NCBI GenBank assembly: GCA_033439685.1
Contig: JAUEDM010000001.1
Span: 8,866,001-8,930,000 of the forward strand
Length of the DNA stretch: 64,000 nt
Origin: Apodospora peruviana
Lineage: Eukaryota; Ascomycota; Sordariomycetes; Sordariales; Lasiosphaeriaceae
Reading direction: 5' to 3'
The notes under the pieces were generated by a model. It ran no database searches, was not told the DNA's origin, and was given only the letters and a program-made list of their open reading frames with translations. Numbering within the stretch: position 1 is the first letter of the stretch; each line of letters opens with the position of its first letter. Below are positions 43,241-52,340 of the stretch, piece by piece. Made by a program: the position numbers and the translations under genes.

Positions 43241-44831
43241 CTAAACACTAACTATAATGCATTCCTCTTCCAGTTGCTCGGCTGAATATACAGCCTGCTG
43301 CTCCTCGATATCCTTATCTATCCTCTTCCAGATATCATCCACACCTCTTCTTCCAGTGTTCGATGGCTCATTTTCTCTCTTCTGAACTACTTGAGCTTCA
43401 ATCCGACTGTCCTCTGCTCTACTCCAATCTAGATAGGCCATAATCTTCTCCTTTGTCCAGTCCCTCGAGCCTGTTGAAATGGTAGACTGCTTTGTCATCT
43501 GCTTATAGTCAAGACACCACTTGTAACTTGCTTTACTGTATCGTAGTGGTAGGCCCATCGCCTTCCGGTATTCTTGGTTTGTTTTGATGCTCCCATGGGG
43601 TTGGGCTTTATACCAGGTTTCTCTTGCCTTGACATATCTCTGGTAGATTGCCCGTGGATCATAGTACGCTAGTGAAGCCGAAGGTGGATGCAACGAAGGC
43701 GGTGGTATAGACGCCAGGGGTCCAGGCGGTGATTGTGTACGGGCTGGGGGTGTATCTTTGATGATGAGTTGGGATGGTGGTATCGCAGGTCCTGTTGCTT
43801 GTGAGATCGGCTCTGGAGCTAAGGTTAGCTGGAATAGCTCCATATGCCTCTGGGGGCACGCCTTTGAGGTCATTATATGACCTAATGTATGGCATCGGCT
43901 GCATCTAGGTAATACCTTTGGTTGTGTTGTCGCCTCGACTACCTCGAACCGGCTAGGCTCCCGCCTAATACTTGAGTGTGGTATTGTCGAATTAGTAGCA
44001 ACTGGATCGATCCGTTGTCGAGGCTCTAATAAGAACTGAGGAACACCGTTACGTTTCAAGTGCCAATGGGATGAGAAATGATCAAGCTGAAGGACTAGGT
44101 TCCGGTCTAACAGATCTTTCAGTATGTGAGCACAAGGTAGTCCCATAGATCGAGAAAAAGAACCCGAACAACTTGGCAACCAAGGTGGATCTCTTCTGGT
44201 AAAGAGTTTCCGCTGCTCTTCAACTTTCCTCAAGGCCTCGTGTGATATCCAACCACATACTGCACTGTATAGTGAGCCAGAGAGCTCGATCGGTAGACGA
44301 AGTTGCTGCTTAGCTTGGTTGGACTTCAACTCCATAAGTTGATTGAGTAGTGCATATTTTATAGCCCTCCAAGCCTCAAAAATATCCAATGTAGATCTTT
44401 TGAGATACGCCTTAAGCAGTCCATGGATACCTTCACAACGTGAGGTTACCACATTTCCAAACTGTGGGTGTCAGTCAACCCAAGCCTTCGCAAGCTTCTC
44501 TTTATAGGGATCGAGCCAAGTTGTCCTAGTATATCCGACCTCCTCGATATACTCTGGAAGATACTGCTTTTCGAACTCTTGCACACGCTTGTAAAATGTT
44601 TCTTCATCTGGAGATTTGAGGATTGAATGCCAGGATTTATAGAATTCGTTCCAAGCTCCAAGTCCTTGTTGTTTGTCGTGTGAATGTTGGCTGGCAATGG
44701 CGGAGGACTGCTTTGTTTGCATGCCATAGGCACAGAAGTGAAGCAGCGGATGGAAAGCAGGTAGTAGCGGCGTTCATACATGCGATACAACAGTCTGTCA
44801 AGATGACAGAAGGAAGTCGAGTATTGCACAC
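43241..44831 (-). pseudogene. MULE (Mutator-like) transposase, decayed
   Basis: Minus strand. From 44831 one frame has PSVILTDCCIACMNAATTCF and LLCLWHANKAVLRHCQPTF, the MULE block after the catalytic core (TD...AL..A...FP...LC.WH). A frameshift leads to AWNEFYKSWHSILKSPDEET and LPEYIEEVGY, TRTTWLDPYKEKLAKAWVD and then a stop near 44471. In the same frame HPQFGNVVTSRCEGIHGLLK continues for 403 codons, with a SWIM-like cluster (CSGSFSRSMGLPCAHIL), a zinc knuckle (RCSRCHTLGHIMTSKACPQ) and a proline-rich tail. The N-terminal DNA-binding part and first acidic residues are missing. The layout resembles the fungal Hop-type MULEs. Confidence 0.75.
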
Positions 44832-45259
44832 CTGGAGGTTAACTTAGGCTGGTTGAGATGACCAGTTAGGGGCTAGCAACTGGAATCAGACCTATTACAT
44901 GTAAAAAAGGTTCCGGACGAAATCACTTCCCTGCCCCACGTTACTAGTATAATAACGGAGTCCGAGATTCAGAGGCCGTCCATCGTCATATAATTCGGTT
45001 GTGAGCGTCGTAGCCGACATCTAACGCTCTGCCGGACTTGCCGTATCCAACTGATATGTAATGCAACGTGACCTTGCTTAGACGTGAGCTTTTGATCCTT
45101 TTCCTTTACTGTTTGGTCAGCATATTTCTGCCCAACTTGAACTCATGTCTCACGATGGGGTAAAATACGCCGATTATTACCACCTCCACCCGTCATATAC
45201 CAACTCCTCGTCTTCCTAGCGCGAGTATAACACGAACCCAGGCAGTCCTACCGTTCAAC
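44832..45259. other. Intergenic region
   Basis: 430 bp between the decayed MULE and the MOSC gene. No gene is seen. It probably contains the MOSC promoter. Confidence 0.45.
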
Positions 45260-45811
45260 ATGACCGTCTTTGCACTCGCAACATCGACCTCGCACGGGTT
45301 CAGCAAAACCCCCGTACCCTCCTTCACTTTGATCGCCGGTCTGGGCATCCAAGGCGACTGCCACAGCGGGGAGCATGTGCAGCACCGCAGTCACTTACAC
45401 ATCCAGCCACCGCCGCCGAACCTGCGCCAGGTTCATCTCATCCCCAGGGAAATTCTTGACGCCGTCAATCTCCAGCCGGGCCAGATCGGGGAGAACATCA
45501 CCACGGCAGGCCTAGACTTGCTCGCCATGGGAACGGGAACCAGGCTGCGCTTTGTCCCTGGGGAGGGAAGCGAAGAAGACAGCAAACCGCAACCGGTTGT
45601 TGTCCTCCAGGGCGTGCGCAACCCCTGCCCGCAAATATATAAGTTTCGACCGGGACTGAGGGAGCGCTTCATCATCCGCGATGCCGAAGGCAAGATTGCA
45701 GCGAGAACAGCTGGCGTGAGGGCAACGGTTGAGGTGAGCGGGGTGGTTAGCGAGGGCATGAAGGTTGTGGTGGAAAGTCCTGCTGAGTTTCGGGCTTTGC
45801 AGTGCGTGTGA
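45260..45811 (+). CDS. MOSC domain protein
   Basis: Single exon of 183 aa. The whole protein is one MOSC domain: an N-terminal SFTLIAGLGIQGDCHSGEHV, the middle RQVHLIPREILDAVNLQPGQ, IGENITTAGLDL and the conserved cysteine block VRNPCPQIYKFRPG near residue 125. Stand-alone MOSC proteins are related to the C-terminal domain of molybdenum cofactor sulfurase and to YiiM-type enzymes. They are thought to handle sulfur or N-hydroxylated compounds with a molybdenum cofactor. The specific reaction cannot be read here. No signal peptide is present. The start is the first ATG of the conserved frame and sits after AACCCAGGCAGTCCTACCGTTCAAC. Confidence 0.9.
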   Translation: MTVFALATSTSHGFSKTPVPSFTLIAGLGIQGDCHSGEHVQHRSHLHIQPPPPNLRQVHLIPREILDAVNLQPGQIGENITTAGLDLLAMGTGTRLRFVPGEGSEEDSKPQPVVVLQGVRNPCPQIYKFRPGLRERFIIRDAEGKIAARTAGVRATVEVSGVVSEGMKVVVESPAEFRALQCV

Positions 45812-46053
45812 ACGCGTGCAAATGTTGGCACTCTATATAAGGAGCAATGGACAGAGCCATGGAAAATACATATATGAAGTAGATAGCGGATAATCACTCG
45901 TGCTCCCTCCCCTCCAGTTTTCTGTTCAAAAAGCTGTGCACGCGCATGGTCTACACCCTTCGTACAAGTCGCCCCCATCGTCGGTCCAGAAACACTTTCT
46001 TCATCCTGTTTGAGTCTTAGGTAGGATCATCTCCGTAACCGCCGTGGAAGAAA

Positions 46054-46842
46054 TCAGTCCCCCGTTCCCCACTTGAGCTTCTTAACGCGGCCCCAGAAGC
46101 AAATGACCCCAGCAACCAGCATGACGGGAACCATGGTGACAAACATAACCCAGATGCTGAGGTCCTCGAGCTCGCGAAAGTTCATGCCGAACTGCGATGC
46201 CGTGAGTGAGAGCGGGAGGAAAAAGATGCCAGCAAGGTCAGTCACGCCAGCGGGTCTGCCTTGCTCATGGCTCGCCGTGATTCATCGAGCATGACGCGGC
46301 TGGAGATAAACGCCATCCCGTCACGCGCTTGTCCGAGCAGCTGCTCGGCCCGCTGGAGGAGCGCTTCGAAATCGCGCGTTAGCATGTTTGCGGCCTCGGC
46401 GGCGGCTTCATGCAATAGTTGAGCTCGTCCATCGCCAGAGACTCCTGGCCTTTGTGCTGGTCGACCAGATACTGAATGCGCTGGCCGACGAGGTTGAGCA
46501 GCTGAGACTCATTACTGGCTGCAAAAAAAAGAAAAGCTCACTTAGTACGTAGGTGAGATCGACCCCTGCCGTTTCCGGTTGTAGGGTCACGCCATATTGG
46601 TGCGGGAGGTGAGTGATGCTTGGGGGAAGACTAGAAAGTCCATACGGCAGCTTGAGACCAGAGGCTTTAGCTGCAGTTTGGGCAGGTGCTGGCTCCGTTG
46701 AGTCCTGGGATGCGGCCAACAGAATCTTGTCTGGGATGTGTCGAATCGTCGGTAAACAGTTGTGGTCTGTGTGAGAGGATGTCCCACCTAAGGAACTCCA
46801 GAGATCATATATCGTGGTAGACAGATCGCGGCCGGTATCCAA
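46054..46842 (-). pseudogene. CorA-like metal ion transporter relic
   Basis: Minus strand. A frame from 46842 gives an unfamiliar N-terminal part (RDLSTTIYDLWSSLG). It is followed, after a possible intron, by LLNLVGQRIQYLVDQHKGQE. Frameshifts lead to AAAEAANMLTRDFEALLQRA, ISSRVMLDESRRAMSKAD and then FFLPLSLTASQFGMNF and SIWVMFVTMVPVMLVAGVIC. The GMN motif and two C-terminal membrane segments identify CorA/Mrs2-like channels common in moulds. At least two frame changes (near 46410 and 46250) indicate a pseudogene, and most of the N-terminal domain is missing. Confidence 0.7.
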
Positions 46843-47087
46843 CCATACAATAGCTACCTAGCCGGGGAAGGAGGGGGTTCGTCGCGCCGTGATGACCGAA
46901 AGCCATTATGCCGATTTTCTTTGGCCAACAATATTGTCACGGTGGGGTGCAGGTATGTTCAATAAAAGCAATCCGGACCGCATATTTTGCATCGAAATAT
47001 AGGCGAACCTTATACTTAAGTCGGATACAACATGACGATCAACGATGGCCAACTTGCTGAATGTTAGCCTTTGTCTTCCGGGTGCCT

Positions 47088-47335
47088 TGGCAAGCCAACT
47101 ATTGCATGACGACTTTTTCCACTGGCCAGTCGAGCCCCCTTATAAACTTGCCGGCATACCGTAGTATGACAGCTTTTTCCACTGACTAGTCGAGCTCTCC
47201 TACAGACTTGCCAGTCGACTATTCTATGCCGACTTTTTCTACTGGCTAGTTGGCTCTCGAATCTAGCTGGCCAGCATGCCGTAGTATGCCGGGGTTTTCC
47301 TCCTGGCTAGTTAGCCCTCCTTTCGAAAGCACTAA
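47088..47335. repeat. 60-bp tandem repeat, about four diverged copies
   Basis: A unit of exactly 60 bp recurs from about 47088. Each copy contains a GACTTTTTCCACTGGC-like block, a TAGTCGAGC-like block, and an ACTTGCCAG-like block followed by AGTATGCC or ATTCTATGCC. Copies start near 47101, 47161, 47221 and 47281 and have diverged by substitutions but almost no indels. The region is otherwise non-coding. Confidence 0.8.
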
Positions 47336-48067
47336 CTTTTTGGTTCTGACATTACTTGTCATTGCTTGACAATTATGTCCGCTAAAAGAAGCCATATATA
47401 GACTTGTGCGAACAAACGGAGTCTTCTTTAATCGCAGTGCTTCAACAAAGATTAACTGGAACATACTGAAATGCGTAAACCGCAACTCTGGCTGGCCAGT
47501 ATAAATCGCAACAGCTAGGTGGATTCAGGGGTAGGTTCAGGGGTCAGCTTTTTGCAAATAGGCATGTCACCCAGAAGCACCTGGTGTCCCGTCGACCGCC
47601 CTACCGCCAATGACGGTGTGTTTTGATCGCAGAGTCAGAGGCCCGGACCATCGCGGCACGGCCGGCCGAGACCCTTGGCGCCACCAACCACGTCGGGATG
47701 CCAAGACCGTTAGGCCTTTGCTAGACCGGTGATTTCTGCCTATAGACTGCCCGGCTATGCCGTTTCGGGGGTGTTAACGCTGCTTGATACACTACACGTG
47801 GAAACAAGCATTGGCAAGCCACGGGAATTTCTACGCGCTCCCGCATCAGTCTTATCAGCGCCTTCGGGAAGTCCCTGGTGTGTCAAATTTCCACATGGCG
47901 AGGAGCTGCATTGCGGACGCCACCGTCGATCGTGCGAGCGAGCAGCTGGGTCAAGCAGCAAACATGAAAAGGCGACAGTGCCGCCTGGCACAGGGGAAGG
48001 GGGAGGTTGACTTTTTTCATCCAGTTTGAGGGAGACCGGTCGCCAGATCTTTTTGGCCGCCAGTGAG
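47336..48067. other. Intergenic region before the aspartyl protease gene
   Basis: No gene is seen. It presumably contains the promoter of the protease gene. Confidence 0.4.
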
Positions 48068-48121
48068 CCCATCCAGTCGTTACCCATCCAGTCGTTACCC
48101 ATCCAGTCGTTACCCATCCAG
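48068..48121. repeat. 15-bp tandem repeat in the protease leader
   Basis: CCCATCCAGTCGTTA is repeated three full times plus a partial fourth copy, ending 29 bases before the ATG at 48150. It is probably transcribed as part of the 5' leader. Confidence 0.85.
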
Positions 48122-48149
48122 ATATTGTCGATTCCATTCTTTCATCGTC

Positions 48150-50936
48150 ATGTCGTCTTCCCTCCGATTCCTCGCCGCGGCCCTCCCGGCAGCCGTTCTT
48201 GCCCTCGATGGCTCACTGTTCAGCGACACTCGTGTGGTGCAGGAGCCAGGGCTCATCAGAGTCCCCGTCACGGCCACCAATGGCGCGCCCATCATCGGCA
48301 AGTTTGCAAAGCGACAGGTTAACACCGACTCCCTCGCGGCCATGTCCGGGACGCTGTATACCGTGAACATTGGCCTAGGCTCGCCCGGGCAGACGGTGCC
48401 CGTCCAGTTCGACACCGGTTCCTCCGAGCTCTGGGTCAACCCCGTCTGTTCCAAGTCCACCACGCCGGACTTTTGCAATGCACAGCCGAGGTTCACGTCT
48501 TCCACCACCCTAGTCAGTTATGGTGTCCAAGGCTCCGTCACGTATGGAACAGGCTACGCCGACTTCAGCTACATGTCCGACTATGTCCGCCTCGGCGCTG
48601 CTACCCTCACCCAGCAGATCTTTGGTGTCGCCTACGATAGCTCCCACAGCGTGGTTGGAATCATGGGTGTCGGTCCTGACCTCATGGGTTGGACCAGCCC
48701 CTACCCGTACGTCATCGACAGTCTTGCCCAGCAGGGCCTCACGAACAGCCGCGCCTTCAGCATGGATCTCCGAGGCTTTGCCAGCGACTCTGGGTCCGTT
48801 ATCTATGGCGGCATCGACACGAAGAAGTATTCGGGGTCTCTCTTCAAGATCCCTGTCGTTCCCGCCTCGAGGTCCCCTGATGGCTGGACTCGATGGTGGG
48901 TACGACTCGACGGAATCAAGGTCAACCAGCCCGACGGAAACGTCGTCGAGGTCTATACCAGCCCCGCCGGCGGAAGTGGCCAACCCGTCCTGCTCGATAG
49001 CGGCTATACCCTCAGCGCTCTGCCGACCCCCATCTTCACCAACCTCGTCGCTGCATTCCCTTCGGCTTCCTATGTCGCTTCGGCCGACCTCTACATTGTC
49101 GACTGCCAGGATCCTGGCCAGGGTGGTTCCGTCGACTTTATCTTCGGCACCAAGACCATCAACGTGCAGTACTACGACTTCGTGTGGCACTATCCCGGCT
49201 CCTCCCTCTGCGTGCTCGGCGCCTTTGAAGACTCCTTCCCGGTTCTTGGCGACACATTCCTTCGCTCGGCATACGTTGTGTACGACTGGGACAACCGAAA
49301 CGTTCATCTTGCCCAGTCTGCTGAGTGCGGAACCAACCTCGTCGCCATTGGCAGGGGCGCCAATGCTGTTCCCAACCTTGTTGGCGAGTGCGAGCTCCCC
49401 GCGGTCTCGTCGGCACCTCCCGCTGCCAGCTCCTCTGCTCCTGTGAGCTCGGTTTCTATCAGCTCCGTTCCTGCTAGCGTGTCCGTCGCACCATCTAGTG
49501 CGCCTTCGAGCGTCCCCTCTTCAATCATCCCGTCCAGCGCTGCCCCGTCTTCCATCTCGGCACCCCCGTCTTCTATGTCGAGCCCAGCCTCCGTCTCGGC
49601 CTCGGCTCCCAGCTCATCAGTACCCGTCTCATCGGGCCCTGCCTCGTCGGCTCCTAGTTCTGCTGCCCCGAGCTCGGTTCCAAGCTCTGTTGCCCCGTCT
49701 AGCGCAGCTCCCGTTTCTAGCTCTGCTCCCGCTTCTAGCTCTGCTCCCGCTTCTAGCTCTGCTCCCGCTTCTAGCTCTGCTCCCGCTTCTCGCTCTGCTC
49801 CCGCTTCTAGCTCTGTGCCCTCTTCAGTTGCATCATCATCGTCTGGTGCCCCATCCTCCAGCGCACCCTCTTCCATCCCGGCCTGGAGCTCTGTTCCGAG
49901 CTCAGTGCCGTCTTCAGCTGCGCCATCATTGTCGGACGTGCCGTCTTTGGTTCCAGCGTCCAGCGCTGCGCCAAGCTCTCCCCAATCTTCTGTCGTGTCT
50001 TCTTCCGTCTGGGTATCCAGCTCGGTCCCTGGGTCAAGCCACCCTAGCTCCCCGGTGCCTTCTTCAATCGCCCCATCCTCGGTAGCACCTTCATCGGTGA
50101 TACCAAACAGTATTTTCTCGTCAGCCCCGGCTTCTTCCGCCCATCCTTCCGGCTCCCCCTCCGTCTCATCCGCAGCGGCGCCGTCCAGCATCCCATCCAG
50201 TGTCTGGTCCGCCGCCCCGTCGAGCATCACCCCCTCCGCCTCAGCGGTAGCCTCGTCCACACCCGTCGGCACAATCACCTACACCTATACCAACACGTAC
50301 ACCATCACATCCTGCCCTCTCCAGGTCACGAACTGCCATCCCGGCCATGTCACCACCGAGGTTGTCGCCGTCACGACTACCGTGTGCCCTCAGACCACGG
50401 CGACGTACGCCATCCCGCACACGTATGTTTGCCCCGGTGCAGAACACGGATGCAACCCGGGAGAGACGATCACCACACGGGTGCCTATTACGCTGAAGCC
50501 TGGCGGTGGCGGTGGCGGCGTCCCCACAGCGGTCCCTACTGGATGGGATGCCGGCGCATGGCCACGCCCAACTGGTGGTGGTGGAGGAGGACATGGTGGA
50601 CTCGGTGGTATTGGAAATGGTGTCCCTGGAAGGCCCGCTGCTCCTGGCGGTGGACAGGGTGGAAACGGAGGACACGGAGAGTGGTCGCATCCCACTGGCG
50701 CCAGTGTACCTGCGCTGCAATCCTGGCCGACGGCGGCCGGTGGTCACGATGGTGCTGCGCCTGCACTGACGACCCTCGCGACGCAAGCGCCGGCTGGTGC
50801 TCCTGCTGGTACTGGTGCGTATGGCCCTGGAGGAGGTGGGGCGAAGCCAACGGGCGTGTATACTGCTGGGGCAGCACAGATGCGCGTGGTTGTCCCCTGG
50901 TTGGCAGCGTTAGCGGTGTTTCGTGTCATGTTGTAA
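48150..50936 (+). CDS. Secreted, GPI-type pepsin-like aspartyl protease with long Ser/Ala/Pro stalk
   Basis: Single exon of 928 aa. The signal peptide is about 1-19 (FLAAALPAAVLALD). The propeptide ends with a Kex2-like site KR (FAKR then QVNTD). The pepsin-like domain spans about 70-425, with catalytic D88 in FDTGSSELWV and D283 in LLDSGYTLS, so both active-site motifs are intact. A Ser/Ala/Pro-rich region of roughly 270 residues follows (about 430-700), then TYTYTNTYTITSC, a cysteine-containing module and a Gly/Pro-rich region. A hydrophobic C-terminus (VVPWLAALAVFRVML) looks like a GPI-attachment signal. The layout is that of yapsin-like wall- or membrane-anchored proteases, and the stalk is likely O-glycosylated. 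The ATG at 48150 was chosen because it begins the signal peptide; the frame is open further upstream through the leader repeat. Confidence 0.93.
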   Translation: MSSSLRFLAAALPAAVLALDGSLFSDTRVVQEPGLIRVPVTATNGAPIIGKFAKRQVNTDSLAAMSGTLYTVNIGLGSPGQTVPVQFDTGSSELWVNPVCSKSTTPDFCNAQPRFTSSTTLVSYGVQGSVTYGTGYADFSYMSDYVRLGAATLTQQIFGVAYDSSHSVVGIMGVGPDLMGWTSPYPYVIDSLAQQGLTNSRAFSMDLRGFASDSGSVIYGGIDTKKYSGSLFKIPVVPASRSPDGWTRWWVRLDGIKVNQPDGNVVEVYTSPAGGSGQPVLLDSGYTLSALPTPIFTNLVAAFPSASYVASADLYIVDCQDPGQGGSVDFIFGTKTINVQYYDFVWHYPGSSLCVLGAFEDSFPVLGDTFLRSAYVVYDWDNRNVHLAQSAECGTNLVAIGRGANAVPNLVGECELPAVSSAPPAASSSAPVSSVSISSVPASVSVAPSSAPSSVPSSIIPSSAAPSSISAPPSSMSSPASVSASAPSSSVPVSSGPASSAPSSAAPSSVPSSVAPSSAAPVSSSAPASSSAPASSSAPASSSAPASRSAPASSSVPSSVASSSSGAPSSSAPSSIPAWSSVPSSVPSSAAPSLSDVPSLVPASSAAPSSPQSSVVSSSVWVSSSVPGSSHPSSPVPSSIAPSSVAPSSVIPNSIFSSAPASSAHPSGSPSVSSAAAPSSIPSSVWSAAPSSITPSASAVASSTPVGTITYTYTNTYTITSCPLQVTNCHPGHVTTEVVAVTTTVCPQTTATYAIPHTYVCPGAEHGCNPGETITTRVPITLKPGGGGGGVPTAVPTGWDAGAWPRPTGGGGGGHGGLGGIGNGVPGRPAAPGGGQGGNGGHGEWSHPTGASVPALQSWPTAAGGHDGAAPALTTLATQAPAGAPAGTGAYGPGGGGAKPTGVYTAGAAQMRVVVPWLAALAVFRVML
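49707..49815. repeat. 18-bp coding tandem repeat in the protease stalk
   Basis: GCTCCCGCTTCTAGCTCT is repeated about six times with few changes, encoding the hexapeptide APASSS. The near identity of copies points to recent expansion and likely length variation between strains. Confidence 0.8.
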
Positions 50937-52340
50937 TCCTATATTTATGGCAGGAAATTGCATGGAGTGTTAGAGGAAAGGGGATGACGTGAAGGACCTC
51001 CCTTGGTAGAAGGTTAGGCCAGCCTTCCTATATATAATTAATTTCGGAACTTATTATACCCTCACCTTTACGAAAAGGCGTCTGTTAATTCACCTTGTCT
51101 ACGACGTAGAACTGCTCGGCGGTTGGAGATGATTTTTCGTGCGGTGTAATAAGTCTAACTGATGGTTTAGTTGTTTAGGTATCTGGTTCTGGGCTTGTTA
51201 TTCTCTGCCTGATGTATGTGGTTTCCACAGCGAGGAGGACAATGTAATTCTCTCTAGCCTTTCTAACATGGATGGCAATATACCTCCCTTAGTAACCGGC
51301 CCACACAGTACGCCGAGAAAGTGGTGCAACGGCTGCGCCGAGAGCGAAGACTGTTACTAGTCCTGTCGCCGTTCTTCAGTGTAAAGATGGATTGGTACGA
51401 ATATGGTGTTTAAGAAGAGTGTACTGGGGAACGAAGAGTCCTGCCTAGTCTCGTGACCCGGTCGGGCGTCTGGCCGGAGACTTGGGAGGCACTGCTCCTA
51501 GCTCTCACGAAGGGGTCATCCCGGGTGATGTCTGCAAGTGCGAGGCTGTGCAGCGAAAGATGTAATGCTTGGATCACCGCATGCGGCTTGTCCAAAAGAG
51601 CCTAGAGGAACGAATGTACCGCCGATCATGAAAGAGCACACATGTTGTTTGGGTGGGGTCAATGAACTTCAAATTCTTGTGGTCAGCCAGGTTGGCACCG
51701 TTGAAGCGGGAGGCCGTGTGTGAGCCCCAAGGAGCCCCGAACACCAAATGTCATTGTATCTGCGCCATCCTGAGAGGGGACGCCAAGCGGCCTTTCTAAA
51801 TACAGAGTTCCCCTGTGGGCTTCATAGGCTTACAACTGGTTTCAACTCATGCTACAAGTACGGTATACTGGTGCCACCGTAATGAATGTTCTGTTGAACC
51901 GCGCGGAGTGCGGTGGTTGGATTAGTTTCTACAAGACTGTAGTACCAGCGCCTATAGCAGTCTGTTGAGCCTGCAGTAAAGTGCTCGACAGAGGGGTGTC
52001 AGGAAGGAGGTGTGACTAACTCAGCTGAGTGGAGCTCAGCAGAGCTAAGCTCTGGTGTGGGTAACTGAGCTGAGAGGAGCTTAAAGGAGCCGACCTGACT
52101 ACGGTAGTTCAGTTTAGCTGGTTAAAACCGCCACTAGCCACTAAGTTTCCACCATTCACAGCTATAGTAAAAGCTCCCTCTGGCTTTGCCCGAGAGCCAG
52201 AGAACACGAGCAATAATACAATCACGCAGTTGCAACCCTATTACTTCTACAGAATCCAGTGTGCGGCGTTCCTAACAAGTCAAGTTTCAAATCATTGCGT
52301 AAACCAAACCAAAAAGAAGGAAAGAAATTCACGATATCTC
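50937..52340. other. Intergenic region
   Basis: 1.4 kb with no credible gene. A cluster of GAGCTCAGC/AACTGAGCTGAG-like short repeats lies at about 52015-52085. It separates the protease gene from the convergent GTPase gene. Confidence 0.45.

Noticed and set aside
48510..50278. Long minus-strand frames (265 and 324 codons)
   Set aside because: They are antisense to the protease gene. The acidic repeat text is the mirror of the Ser/Ala/Pro stalk.
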